Below, in pieces: positions 35,765 to 44,824 of a stretch of 64,000 nucleotides of DNA (within the stretch, counting starts at the first letter, position 1; each line of letters begins with the position of its first letter). Position numbers and translations under genes: made by a program. Where the stretch lies: assembly GCA_963792385.1 (NCBI GenBank), contig CAWBVZ010000002.1, positions 186,001 through 250,000 on the forward strand, read 5' to 3'. This stretch comes from DASSUW01 sp963792385. GTDB taxonomy: Bacteria > Actinomycetota > Thermoleophilia > Solirubrobacterales > Solirubrobacteraceae. The notes beneath the pieces were generated by a model, which had not been told where the DNA came from, made no database searches, and saw nothing but the letters and a program-made list of their open reading frames with translations.

Positions 35765-36469
35765 TCAGCCGATCTCGTCCGGAAGCTCGTACCAGCGCTT
35801 GCGCTCGCCGACGCGGGCGCGCATCCGGAACGCCCGCGTCTTCGGTACCTCGTCGAACGCGACCTCGAGCTCGTGCGCACGGGGCGCGACCTCCGGCTCG
35901 AGCTCGGCGAGCCGGCGCAGCGTCCCCGTCGTCGTTCGCCACAGGCCCCAGTCGCCCGCCACCAGCGCGGCGAGATAGTCGACGTCGATGTGGTCGCCGG
36001 CGCCGTGGCCGAGTGCGTGCTCGCGCAGCAGCAGCGCCGCGTCCTGCGCATCCTTGGCGTTCAGCTCGACGATCTGAAGCTTGGTGAGCAGCAGGTCGCT
36101 CGCGGTCAGCGTCGGCGTGTCGAGCGCGATCCGGCCGTTGAGCTCGAGCCGGTGGCACATCTCGAACGCGCCGACGAACACGTCGAGCTTGCCGGCGGGC
36201 CCGTGGAAGATCATCCGGTGGTCGCCGTGCATCGCGTTGAACCGCGTCTCCGGCTCGTAGCCGGTCGCCGCGAGCGCCGCCGCGACCGGCCGCGCCTGCG
36301 CGCGAGCGATCAGCGCGTCGAGGTCGGCGATCTCGCGATGCGGGGTGCCGCCGAGCGTGCGCTCGCAATGCAGCACGATCCCGGCGCCGCCGAGCAGGCG
36401 CAGCGTCAGGTCGCGGGAGTCCATCTCGCCGACGAGGGCGACGCCCTCCGCGACGAGCGCGGCGCTCAT
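35765..36469 (-). CDS. Nucleotidyltransferase-fold protein, function unknown
   Basis: A 234-residue protein resembling minimal nucleotidyltransferase-like proteins: LRLLGGAGIVLHCE near the start, an ADLDAL acidic pair, and a later KLDVFVG, DLLLTKLQIVELNAKDAQDA segment. It may be a degraded or non-classical nucleotidyltransferase rather than an active enzyme. The ATG overlaps the racemase-like stop (ATGA), and DUF917 starts 14 bp after its own stop, so it belongs to the same operon. Its role there is unclear. Confidence 0.6.
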   Translation of the reverse strand: MSAALVAEGVALVGEMDSRDLTLRLLGGAGIVLHCERTLGGTPHREIADLDALIARAQARPVAAALAATGYEPETRFNAMHGDHRMIFHGPAGKLDVFVGAFEMCHRLELNGRIALDTPTLTASDLLLTKLQIVELNAKDAQDAALLLREHALGHGAGDHIDVDYLAALVAGDWGLWRTTTGTLRRLAELEPEVAPRAHELEVAFDEVPKTRAFRMRARVGERKRWYELPDEIG

Positions 36470-37179
36470 AGCGCCGGCGGCGCCTCGTAGCCGAACGCCT
36501 TCGAGTGGCTGAGGCCGAGGCCGCTGTAGAGGTCGGCCGCCATCTCCGCCCACTTCCAGCAGGCGACGCCGGGATCGACGAGCGGCACCGGCAGCTCGCG
36601 CGCCGCGCGCTCCCAGAACGCCGGCGACGCGATCTCCGACAGCACGATCACCTCGGCGCCGTCCTCCTCGACCGCCCGTCGGCCCTGCTCGATCACGCGG
36701 TCGAGGAAGCGCTCGGGATCGGCCAGCACGTCGGGGATGCCCATCTCGACCGAGCGGAACGAGGCGAGCCTGCGGTCGAGGCCGACGAGGACCGCGTTGT
36801 CGCTCATCTTCGGAATCCACTTGCGCCGTCCGACGACGATCGAGAACCGGTGCCCGAGCGTGGCGGCGAGCAGCATGCTCGCCTCGCCCATGCCGACCAC
36901 CGGCATCGTCAGGACCTCGCGTGCCTCGCGCAGGCCGCCGTCGTAGAAGCAGCCGATGATCGCCGCCGCCGCGCCGTCCGCCTCGGCGGCGCGCATCAGG
37001 TCGAGCATCGGCCCGAGCGCGTAGTGCTCATAGAGGTGGTACTCGAGGTGCGGCGGCCCGTCGGCCAGGTGCTCGATCCGCGGCTCGTGATGTGGCGCGC
37101 GGATGGCGTCGATCAGCTCCCGCGTGTCGCCGTCGAAGGCGCCGGTCCCGACCGGGTTCACCCACAGGATCTCGCTCAC
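36466..37179 (-). CDS. Asp/Glu/hydantoin racemase-superfamily protein
   Basis: A 237-residue protein of the Asp/Glu racemase superfamily. The first catalytic Cys is present (IIGCFYDGGL). The segment that normally carries the second Cys reads VIVLSEIASPAF and has none; a Cys occurs later in DPGVACWKWAE. It may therefore be a lyase/isomerase-like relative rather than a true two-base racemase. It lies 10 bp after the phosphoesterase gene in the permease-led operon. Confidence 0.78.
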   Translation of the reverse strand: MSEILWVNPVGTGAFDGDTRELIDAIRAPHHEPRIEHLADGPPHLEYHLYEHYALGPMLDLMRAAEADGAAAAIIGCFYDGGLREAREVLTMPVVGMGEASMLLAATLGHRFSIVVGRRKWIPKMSDNAVLVGLDRRLASFRSVEMGIPDVLADPERFLDRVIEQGRRAVEEDGAEVIVLSEIASPAFWERAARELPVPLVDPGVACWKWAEMAADLYSGLGLSHSKAFGYEAPPAL

Positions 37180-37189
37180 CCGCGCCCCC

Positions 37190-38131
37190 TCATCCCTGGA
37201 CGAGCTGCCAGCGGGCGACGCCGCGCTCGGCCTCCAGATCCACGATCGCGCCGCGCAGGACGCCGTCGCCGTAGTCCGACCCCGGGTTGATACAGAGCGT
37301 GCCGCCGAGCTTCTCCGTGCCGGGCGACTCGTGGACGTGCCCGTGCAGGCCGAGCATCGGCTGGTAGCGCTCGATCGCCGACCGGACCGCGGTCGACCCG
37401 ACCGACGTCATCACGAGGCCGCTCGCGTCGACGACGGGGCGCATGTCGGCGTCCAGCTTGGCCGCGTTATCGAGGTGCGTCCCGGACGGCGGGCAGTGGA
37501 GGTTGACGACGGCCCGGGCGGGATCGCGGAGACGATCCAGCAGCTCGGTCAGCCGCTCTGCGAGCTCGTCCTCGGCGAGCTCGCGTGGCGTGTCCCACGG
37601 CGTCGGCGTCGAATAGCCGCAGGAGGCCATCTCGAACCCGCCCGGCAGCTCGACGATGCCATCCTCGGCGTACTTCGTGCGAGTGCCGCTGCGCAGCACG
37701 TCGGCGAGCTCCGGCGCGTCGTCGTTTCCCAGCATCGTGAACGCCGCTACGTTCGAGCCGGCGAGGCGCTCGTCGGCGAGCTCGACCCACCCCTGCAGCG
37801 TCTCCTCCATCGCCTGCTGGAAGCGCGAGTCGAGCGCGGCCGGGTCGGCCTCGATCACCGCCTGCTCGTCGGGCGTGACCACGATTGGGTAGCGCCCGGT
37901 CATGCGGATCCGCGCGCGCTCCTCGTCGAGCTCGGCGGCGTCACGCCCGGAGCCCGCGACCACTGGCACCAGCACCTTGCCGCTCAGGTCGCCGCCGAGA
38001 ATGAGCGCATCCGCCTCATAGACCGCGGCGGCGTTGAGCCACTTGCGAAAGCAGCGTTCCGAGCCGTGCAGGTCCGTCGCGAAGAAGACCCGTGTGTGTG
38101 GGGCGCGCGGCGTCCGGCGGAACAGCCTCAC
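37190..38131 (-). CDS. Metallophosphoesterase
   Basis: A 313-residue calcineurin-like phosphoesterase. Motifs in order: FATDLHGS, LILGGDLSG, MLGNDD (a variant of GNHD), NLHCPP, LHGHVHESPG and NPGSDYG. The metal site looks complete apart from the Asp replacing His in the GNHD motif. The substrate is unknown. The start overlaps the permease stop (ATGA), which places it second in the operon. Confidence 0.85.
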   Translation of the reverse strand: MRLFRRTPRAPHTRVFFATDLHGSERCFRKWLNAAAVYEADALILGGDLSGKVLVPVVAGSGRDAAELDEERARIRMTGRYPIVVTPDEQAVIEADPAALDSRFQQAMEETLQGWVELADERLAGSNVAAFTMLGNDDAPELADVLRSGTRTKYAEDGIVELPGGFEMASCGYSTPTPWDTPRELAEDELAERLTELLDRLRDPARAVVNLHCPPSGTHLDNAAKLDADMRPVVDASGLVMTSVGSTAVRSAIERYQPMLGLHGHVHESPGTEKLGGTLCINPGSDYGDGVLRGAIVDLEAERGVARWQLVQG

Positions 38132-39747
38132 TCCGGCGGCAGCTCCCGGAACGCGAGCTTGAGGTCGACGCCGCGGCTGCGATTGACCAGCACGGCGATC
38201 GGATAGATCAGCAGGCTGATGGCGGCGATGATGACCGTCGCACGGATCCCGACCGACGCGTTGGCGCCGAGCGCGTCGGTCGTCGCCAGCGAGTAGAAGA
38301 AGAACGCGTAGACGATCAGCGCGAGGATCCCGACGATCGTCAGCGCCGGCACGCCCCCGATCGAGCGCTTGATCGGCGACGCGTCGTAGAGCGCGCGCCG
38401 CATCGACGGGAACGCGATCCCGGCGATCGCCACGACCATGAACGTGAGCAGCTCGGCCAGGCCGGCCGTGAACAGCAGGTCGAGGAAGTCACCGCCGGCG
38501 AACACGATCAGCGCGAGGTAGATCAGCGTCACGATCAGCACGACGCCGTTGGCGACCACCGGCGAGTGCGTGCGCTCGTTCACGTCACTGAGCCGCTGCG
38601 GCACCAAGCGGTCGAACGACCAGGCGAAGATGTTGCGGGTCGCGATCAGGAACGTCGCCGGCAGCGCGACGAGGAAGGCGACGATGAACGAGAGGCTGAT
38701 CAACACGATCAGCGGCGTCGAGCTCGTGAGCATCGACACGAAGAAGAAGAAGAACGGCGGCGAGTCGAACGGGTAGCCCTCGGCACCGGCGTTGCCGAGG
38801 TACGTCGCCGATCCGAGGAAGTCGTTGCCGAACGTCCGCGTCGCGAGCGCCATGAGGATGGCCACCATCGCGGCGCTGATGCCGAGCGACAGCAGCATCG
38901 CGGTGCGGTTGCCCGACTTCGGCGAGCGGATCTCGCCGCCCGCGTAGGCGGTCACGATCGCGTAGCCGAACGACGCGAACGCCAGCGGCAGTGCCAGCAG
39001 CGTGTTGCCTAGGTCGAAGTTCGCGCTGCCCTCGAATCCCGCGGCGCGAGCGTCCGCGATCACCTTGTCGTAGTCGCCCCCGAATGCACCTACGGCCTGG
39101 ACGAAGTCGTCGCGGCCGTTGAACAGCAGCAGCAGGACGCTGATGACGACACCGAGCAGCGAGAAGGCGAACATCCACTTGAAGATCCGGAGCGCGGTAC
39201 GCAGGCTGAGGCTCATCAGCACGGCGACGCCGATCAGCGCCGCCGCTCCGATCGCGAACTGCCAGCCCTTGGTGTTGATGTCGGTCGCCAGGTCCGTGAA
39301 CGTCGAGCTGTTCGCCGCGACACCGATCGTCGTGAACGCCGAGCTGAGGCCGAATGGCGTCAGTAGATAGGCGAAGTAGGCGATCACGAGCAGGTACCAG
39401 GCCGTGATGTTGAAGTTCGCGGCGAAGCCGGCCCACGGGTGCAGCGTCCGGCTGACGAACACGTAGTCGCCGCCCGAGCGCGGCATCACGGACGTGAACA
39501 TGCTGTAGAGGAGCACCGGGAAGATGCACGCGACGGCGCAGATGACCGTGACCCAGAACGGGCTCGCGCCCGGGAACGCCGACGGCGCCTGCGTCGCGAT
39601 CAGCACCGCGAGCGGTATCGAGACGAACGAGATGTTGAGCGCGATGCTCGAGAACGGCGAGATGTCGCGCACGAGGCCGGAGGCCTGCCGTGTATAGAAG
39701 GCCGCACCCGAACCTGTGTCCCGCGTGTCCGTCACCTGCTGGCTCAT
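38128..39747 (-). CDS. APC-superfamily amino acid permease
   Basis: A 539-residue membrane protein with about 12-14 hydrophobic segments. The N-terminal ISPFSSIALNISFVSIPLAV, the helix-1/2 region and MPRSGGDYVFVSRTLHPWAG are typical of APC-family amino acid transporters. It is the first gene of a six-gene operon with metallophosphoesterase, racemase-like and DUF917 genes, so the pathway's substrate is likely amino-acid-like. A LacI-type operator (39768-39783) lies just upstream. Confidence 0.9.
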   Translation of the reverse strand: MSQQVTDTRDTGSGAAFYTRQASGLVRDISPFSSIALNISFVSIPLAVLIATQAPSAFPGASPFWVTVICAVACIFPVLLYSMFTSVMPRSGGDYVFVSRTLHPWAGFAANFNITAWYLLVIAYFAYLLTPFGLSSAFTTIGVAANSSTFTDLATDINTKGWQFAIGAAALIGVAVLMSLSLRTALRIFKWMFAFSLLGVVISVLLLLFNGRDDFVQAVGAFGGDYDKVIADARAAGFEGSANFDLGNTLLALPLAFASFGYAIVTAYAGGEIRSPKSGNRTAMLLSLGISAAMVAILMALATRTFGNDFLGSATYLGNAGAEGYPFDSPPFFFFFVSMLTSSTPLIVLISLSFIVAFLVALPATFLIATRNIFAWSFDRLVPQRLSDVNERTHSPVVANGVVLIVTLIYLALIVFAGGDFLDLLFTAGLAELLTFMVVAIAGIAFPSMRRALYDASPIKRSIGGVPALTIVGILALIVYAFFFYSLATTDALGANASVGIRATVIIAAISLLIYPIAVLVNRSRGVDLKLAFRELPPE

Positions 39748-39767
39748 GCTCCCCTCCTCAGGGGTGG

Positions 39768-39783
39768 CGCAAAGGGCTTTGCG
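39768..39783. promoter_or_regulatory. LacI-type operator, site 2 of the catabolic island
   Basis: CGCAAAGGGCTTTGCG has perfect 7-bp arms around GG and lies 21 bp upstream of the permease ATG. It matches the site at 32402-32415 in half-site and spacing, so one LacI protein can join both operons into a regulon. Confidence 0.7.
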
Positions 39784-39826
39784 GGACGCTACATCAGGCA
39801 GCTGGGCACCGCAAGGCCCCGTCGGC

Positions 39827-40837
39827 TCAGGAGCGCGTCGAGGACGCGCGGATCACGAGCTCGATCGGCACGACCGCCGCCGGCAGGTCCACCTCTCCGG
39901 CAAGCACGCGGTCCATCATGGCGATCAGGAGACGGCCGGCTTCCTCGGGGTTCGCCCTGATGCTCGTCAGAGGCGGTTCGGCATGGCGCGCCAGTGAGCT
40001 GTCCTCTACGCCGACGACGCCGAGGTCCTCCGGCACCCTGACGCCCGCCGCCAGCGCCGCCTGCAGCACGCCGACCGCGAGTACGTCGTTCGTGCAGAAC
40101 AGTGCATCGGGAGCATCGCTGCCCGCCAGTACCGCGGCCGCGGCGGCGCGCCCGGCGTCGACCGACAGCACGTCCGCCGGGATCACAGCGCCGCCGGGCA
40201 CGATCGTGGTGAACGCGGCCGCGAGGTCGGTCACATACGAGACCTGCTCGCGGATCGAGACCATCGCGATCCGCTCGTATCCCTCGGACCGGAGGTGGTC
40301 GACGACCGACCGGCAGACGTCGAGGTGGTCATGGTCGACCTGCGGCCCGAGCGGCGCGCCGAGCACGCGCCCGAGCGAGACGTACGGCAGGCCCTCGGCC
40401 AGCACCTCGGCGACGAACCGGTCCCCGGGCCGGGGGTCGATCAGGATCGCGCCGTCCACGGTGCGGCGGGCGATCAGCGGCTCGGCGAAGGACTCCTGCG
40501 CCGCGTCCGGCGGCACGAACGCGAACGAGTAGCCGAGCTCGATCGCCGCCTCGGACATGGCGGGCAGCAGCGAGGTGAAGAACGGGTTGAACAGCAGCTC
40601 GGGGCCGGAGAACGAGATCTGCAGGGCGAGCGTCATCGTCCGGCCGGTGGCGAGAGCGCGCGCGCTGCCGCGCGGCCGGTAGTCGAGCCGCTCGGCGGCC
40701 TCGAGCACCTTCTGGCGCGTCGCGGTGCCGACAGGGCGGTTGCCCGAAAACACGTGCGAGACGGTCGTGATCGACACGCCGGCCGCTTCAGCGATGTCGA
40801 AGATCGTCGCTGTGGAGTCCGCGGCCTGATCCGTCAT
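39827..40837 (-). CDS. LacI-family transcriptional regulator
   Basis: A 336-residue LacI-type repressor. The helix-turn-helix and hinge read IFDIAEAAGVSITTVSHVFSG ... YRPRGSARALATGRTMT, followed by a periplasmic-binding-like effector domain (FTSLLPAMSEAAIELGYSFA, VPEDLGVVGVEDSS). The ATG at 40837 is preferred over an upstream start at 40876. It sits next to the permease operon and is the best candidate to bind the two AAAG/CTTT palindromes of the island. Confidence 0.92.
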   Translation of the reverse strand: MTDQAADSTATIFDIAEAAGVSITTVSHVFSGNRPVGTATRQKVLEAAERLDYRPRGSARALATGRTMTLALQISFSGPELLFNPFFTSLLPAMSEAAIELGYSFAFVPPDAAQESFAEPLIARRTVDGAILIDPRPGDRFVAEVLAEGLPYVSLGRVLGAPLGPQVDHDHLDVCRSVVDHLRSEGYERIAMVSIREQVSYVTDLAAAFTTIVPGGAVIPADVLSVDAGRAAAAAVLAGSDAPDALFCTNDVLAVGVLQAALAAGVRVPEDLGVVGVEDSSLARHAEPPLTSIRANPEEAGRLLIAMMDRVLAGEVDLPAAVVPIELVIRASSTRS

Positions 40838-40886
40838 CTCGGCGCTGACAATCGCAAACGGCTGGTCGGGCCGCAAGCGGCCGACG

Positions 40887-42267
40887 TCAGCGATCGCGAG
40901 GCTTCTGCGGCGGTGAGATCACCTTCATCGGCAGTCGCATCAGCGCCGGCGGGGTGTGCGCGGCCACCCGGATCGCCTTGCCGGCGACCAGCGATCGCGC
41001 CTTGGTCCCGCGCCCGAAGCGCCGGCTGAGGGCCGGGCCGTCGGAGGGCAGGCGATGGTGCAGCGGCGGCGCGGGATCCTCGAGCGTGCGCCCGATCACC
41101 ATCCGCTGGATCTCGCTCGTGCCCTCGAAAATCGTGTAGAGCTTCGCGTCGCGGTACCACTTCTCCACCGGCAGGTCGCGCACGTAGCCGTAGCCGCCGC
41201 AGACCTGGATCGCCTGCTCGGTCGCGCGTACCGCGACCTCAGACGCCTTCAGCTTCGACATCGAGCCCTCGGCATGGTGGTACTCCATGTGCTGCGCCGC
41301 CATCCATGAGGCGCGCCAGGTCAGGAGCCGTGCCGCGTCGAGGTCGGCGGCGAGGTCGGCGAGCGGGAACGAGATGCCCTGCTTGTCGAGGATCGGGCCG
41401 CCGAACGCCTCGCGCTTGGAGGCGTAGTCGGATGCGAACTCGAACGCCGCTCGCGCGATCCCGAGCGCCTGGGCGGCGACCATCGGCCGCGTCTGCTCGA
41501 ACGCGCCGAGCGTGGAGGAGCGCCCGTTGCCGTTCTGGCTCGCCGCCTCCGCCAGCCGGCGCTCGAGCTTCGCGTCGCCGCCGAGCAGGTTCTCGGCCGG
41601 GATGCGGCAGCCCTCGAACTTCAGCTCGGCGGTGTGCGACGCGCGGCAGCCGAGTTTCTCGAGCTTGCGCACGAGTCGCAGGCCGGGCGTCCCGCCGGGG
41701 ACGATGAACAGCGCCTGGCCGCGGTGGCCGAGGTCCGGATCGACCGTCGCGTTGACCACGTGCACGTCGGCGATCCCGCCGTTGCCGATCCAGATCTTGT
41801 GCCCGTCGATCACCCACTCGTCGCCGTCGCGGCGCGCCTGCGTGCGCAGGTTGCGGACGTCGCTGCCGCCCTCGGGCTCGGACACGCAGAGTGCGGCGAG
41901 CTTGAGATCGCCGGGCTCGCCGAAGCACTCGGGCGCCCAGCTTCAGCAGTTGCTCGGGCGTCGCCGCCTGGGCGATCGCCGACAGCGCGAGCGCCGGCAT
42001 CACGATGCTCAGCCCGATCCCGGCGCAGCCCCAGAACAGCTCCTCCATGAACAGCGGCAGCGACAGGCCGGTCGGGTCGCCGATCAGGTCGCGGTAGAAC
42101 AGCGGGTTGTAGAAGCCCTCCTGGGCGGCCCGCTCGAGCACCGCCCACGGGAACTCCTCCACGCGGTCGTGGTGCTCGGCCACGGGCCGCATCTCGTCGC
42201 GGGCGAACGCGTGCGTGCGCTCGACCAGGTCGAGCTGGGCCGGCGTGAGCGAGAAGCCGTAGCTCAT
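40887..42267 (-). pseudogene. Acyl-CoA dehydrogenase, one frameshift
   Basis: The N-terminal part (MSYGFSLTPAQLDLVERTHAF... ATPEQLLK) and the remainder (APECFGEPGDLKLAALCVSE ... EGGSD, then the C-terminal helical domain with QVCGGYGYVRDLPVEKWYRD) lie in two frames. They join at about 41940, where removing one base gives LLKWAPECFGEPGD and a normal protein of about 459 residues. The flavin and acyl-CoA motifs, including YTIFEGTSEIQRMVIGR, are intact. It catalyses the first step of beta-oxidation. Its ATG overlaps the thiolase stop, so the two are coupled. Confidence 0.85.
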
Positions 42268-43505
42268 TTCGCGCGCTCCACGATCGCGACGACGCCCTGT
42301 CCTCCGGCGGCGCAGATCGACACCAGCGCCCGGGCGGGTGGGGACGGGTATCGCTCGGCCAGCAGCTTCGCGACCGTGGCGAGGATCCGCCCGCCGGTGG
42401 CGGCGAACGGGTGCCCGGCCGCCAGCGAGCCGCCGGCCACGTTGAGCTTGGACCGGTCGATCGCGCCGAGCCCGTTCTGCTCCCACGCCTTCAGCGTGCA
42501 CAGCACCTGCGCGGCGAACGCCTCGTGAATCTCGTACAGGTCGAAGTCCTGGAGCTTCAGGCCGGCGCGGTCGAGCAGCCGCGGCACGGCGTGCACGGGA
42601 GCCATCAGCAAGCCGTCGCCGCCAGAGACGTAGTCGACCGCGGCCGTCTCGGAGTGCGTGAGATGGGCGAGCACCGGCAGGTCGCGCTCGGCCGCCCACT
42701 CGTCGCTCGCGAGCAGCACCACGGCGGCGCCGTCGGAGAGCGGCGTCGAGTTGCCCGCCGTCATCGTGTCGCCGAACACGGGCTTGAGCTTCGCCAGCTT
42801 GTCGGTGCTCGAGTCCGGCCGCAGGTTCTGGTCGCGCTCGAGCCCGAGGTACGGCGTCACCAGATCGTCGAGGAAGCCGCGCTCGTACGCGCCGGCGAGG
42901 CCCTGGTGGCTCGCCACGGTCAGCTCGTCCTGGTCCTCGCGCGTGACGCCCCACTGCTCGGTCGTGATCGCCTGGTGCTCGCCCATCGACAGCCCGGTGC
43001 GCGGCTCGGCGTTGCGCGGGATCTCGGGCACCAGGTGACCGGGCCGCAGGTGGCCGAGCAGCTTCACGCGGCCGGCGACGCTCTTCCTCCGGTTCGCCTC
43101 CAGCAGCACCTGGCGCAGCCCCTCGTTGACGGCGATCGGGGCGTCGCTGGTGGTGTCGACGCCGCCGGCGATCCCCCAGTCGACGTGGCCGAGCGCGATC
43201 TTGCCGGCGACGGCGAGCGCGGCCTGCAGGCCGGTGTCGCAGGCCTGGCCGACGTCGTAGGCCGGGGTGGCGTGGTCGAGCGCCGAGCCGAGCACGCACT
43301 CGCGCGTGAGGTTGAAGTCACGGCTGTGCTTGAGCACGGCGCCGGCCACGACCTCGCCGGCGCGCTCGCCCTGGAGGCCGAAGCGCGCGATGAGCCCGTC
43401 CAGCGCGGCGGTGAGCATGTCCTGGTTTGATGCGTCGGCGTACGGCCCGTTCGAGCGGGCGAAGGGGATGCGGTTGCCGCCGAGGATCGCGATCTTCTCT
43501 GCCAT
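42264..43505 (-). CDS. fadA: Thiolase (acetyl-CoA acyltransferase)
   Basis: A 413-residue thiolase for the last step of beta-oxidation. Catalytic residues are visible: nucleophile C89 (GQACDTGLQAA), His in YEIHEAFAAQ, His in AAGHPFAATGGR and C398 (SICAAGGQGVVAI). The ATG at 43505 is preferred over a start 48 bp upstream. It is divergent from a FabG4-like gene with 53 bp between, the arrangement known for fadA2 and fabG4 in mycobacteria. Confidence 0.93.
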   Translation of the reverse strand: MAEKIAILGGNRIPFARSNGPYADASNQDMLTAALDGLIARFGLQGERAGEVVAGAVLKHSRDFNLTRECVLGSALDHATPAYDVGQACDTGLQAALAVAGKIALGHVDWGIAGGVDTTSDAPIAVNEGLRQVLLEANRRKSVAGRVKLLGHLRPGHLVPEIPRNAEPRTGLSMGEHQAITTEQWGVTREDQDELTVASHQGLAGAYERGFLDDLVTPYLGLERDQNLRPDSSTDKLAKLKPVFGDTMTAGNSTPLSDGAAVVLLASDEWAAERDLPVLAHLTHSETAAVDYVSGGDGLLMAPVHAVPRLLDRAGLKLQDFDLYEIHEAFAAQVLCTLKAWEQNGLGAIDRSKLNVAGGSLAAGHPFAATGGRILATVAKLLAERYPSPPARALVSICAAGGQGVVAIVERAK

Positions 43506-43512
43506 TGATGAC

Positions 43513-43526
43513 GAACGTTCCCGTTC
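43513..43526. promoter_or_regulatory. Operator-like palindrome between thiolase and FabG4 genes
   Basis: GAACGTTCCCGTTC (arms GAACG/CGTTC, 4-bp spacer) lies 7 bp upstream of the thiolase ATG and 33 bp before the FabG4 ATG. It could bind a TetR-type fatty-acid regulator acting on both directions. Confidence 0.4.
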
Positions 43527-43558
43527 ATCTAGCGTTTCAATCGGGTAATCCACGATCC

Positions 43559-44824
43559 ATGGCCGATCGATACCAGCAGTTCGCCGACTCGCCCCCCGGA
43601 CGCTTCATGGTCCGTCGGCTGGGACTCCCGCAGCCGACGCCGCTGCAGCGCGGGCCGGCGTTCGTCGACGGGCCGGCGCTCGTCGGCGGCGGCGGTCGGC
43701 TGGTCGACCCCGTGCGGCGCGTGCTGACGGCGTGCGGCCTCGCACAGGCAGACGACGCGGAGACGTACGGCGCGCTCGTCTTCGACGCGTCGGGGATCGA
43801 GCGCACGGGCGACCTGCGCGCGGCGTACGAGTTCTTCCATTCCGCGATCCGCTCGCTCGCGCCTTCCGGGCGGCTGATCGTGCTCGGCAGCGGTGAGGGC
43901 GTGGCGCAGCGCGCGCTCGAAGGGTTCATCCGCTCGGCCGCCAAGGAAGTCCGCCACGGGGCGACGGCGAACCTCGTCCATGCGGCACCCGACGCCGACG
44001 TCGAGGCGACCCTGCGCTTCCTGCTCTCCGGCCGCTCCGCCTACGTGTCCGGCCAGGTGATCCGGGTCGGCGCCGCTCCCGCGGACGCGCTCGAGAGCTG
44101 GGAGCGGCCGCTGACCGGCAAGGTCGCGGCCGTGACCGGCGCGGCGCGCGGGATCGGGGCCGCGATCGCCGAGGTGCTCGCGCGCGACGGCGCGCACGTC
44201 GTCTGCATCGACGTCCCGGCCCAGGGCGAGGATCTCGCCGCGGTCGCGAACCGGCTCGGCGGCTCCTCGCTACAGCTCGATATCACCGCCGACCGCGCGC
44301 CGGGGGTGCTCGCCGACCGCGACTTCGACATCTTCGTGCACAACGCGGGCATCACGCGCGACAAGACGCTCGCCCGCATGAGCGAGGACCAGTGGGACTC
44401 GGTGCTGGCCGTCAACCTCGAGAGCATCGAGCGCATCAACGCCGCTCTGCTCGAGGGTGACGCCCTCGGCGCGGGCGGCCGGATCGTGTGCGTGTCGTCG
44501 GTCAGCGGGATCGCCGGCAACCGCGGTCAGGTCAACTACGCGACCAGCAAGGCCGGGGTGATCGGCGTCGTCGAGACGCTCGCTCCCGCGATGGCCAAGC
44601 GCCGGTCCACGATCAACGCCGTCGCGCCCGGGTTCATCGAGACCCAGATGACAGCGGCGATGCCGCTGGCCACGCGGGAAGCGGGGCGGCGCATGAACTC
44701 GCTCGCCCAGGGCGGCCTGCCGGTGGACGTGGCCGAGACGGTCGCGTGGATGGCGTCGCCGGGCTCGGCGGGCGTCAACGGCAACGTCGTGCGCGTCTGC
44801 GGCCAGAGCCTGATCGGGGCATGA
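43559..44824 (+). CDS. High-molecular-weight 3-oxoacyl-ACP/CoA reductase (FabG4-like)
   Basis: A 421-residue protein with an N-terminal flavodoxin-like non-catalytic domain (residues 1-185) and a C-terminal SDR domain. The latter carries TGAARGIGAAIAEVLA, HNAGITRDKTL, SSVSGIAGN and YATSKAG. This two-domain layout marks the HMwFabG/FabG4 type, which reduces long-chain 3-oxoacyl-CoA. Its stop overlaps the ATG of the MaoC-like gene. Together with the thiolase it reproduces the mycobacterial fadA2-fabG4-htdX order. Confidence 0.9.
   Translation: MADRYQQFADSPPGRFMVRRLGLPQPTPLQRGPAFVDGPALVGGGGRLVDPVRRVLTACGLAQADDAETYGALVFDASGIERTGDLRAAYEFFHSAIRSLAPSGRLIVLGSGEGVAQRALEGFIRSAAKEVRHGATANLVHAAPDADVEATLRFLLSGRSAYVSGQVIRVGAAPADALESWERPLTGKVAAVTGAARGIGAAIAEVLARDGAHVVCIDVPAQGEDLAAVANRLGGSSLQLDITADRAPGVLADRDFDIFVHNAGITRDKTLARMSEDQWDSVLAVNLESIERINAALLEGDALGAGGRIVCVSSVSGIAGNRGQVNYATSKAGVIGVVETLAPAMAKRRSTINAVAPGFIETQMTAAMPLATREAGRRMNSLAQGGLPVDVAETVAWMASPGSAGVNGNVVRVCGQSLIGA

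Noticed and set aside
43513..43526. SOS box between thiolase and FabG4 genes (CGAACGTTCCCGTTC)
   Set aside because: The half-sites are spaced differently from CGAAC-N4-GTTCG; a fatty-acid TetR operator is a better reading.
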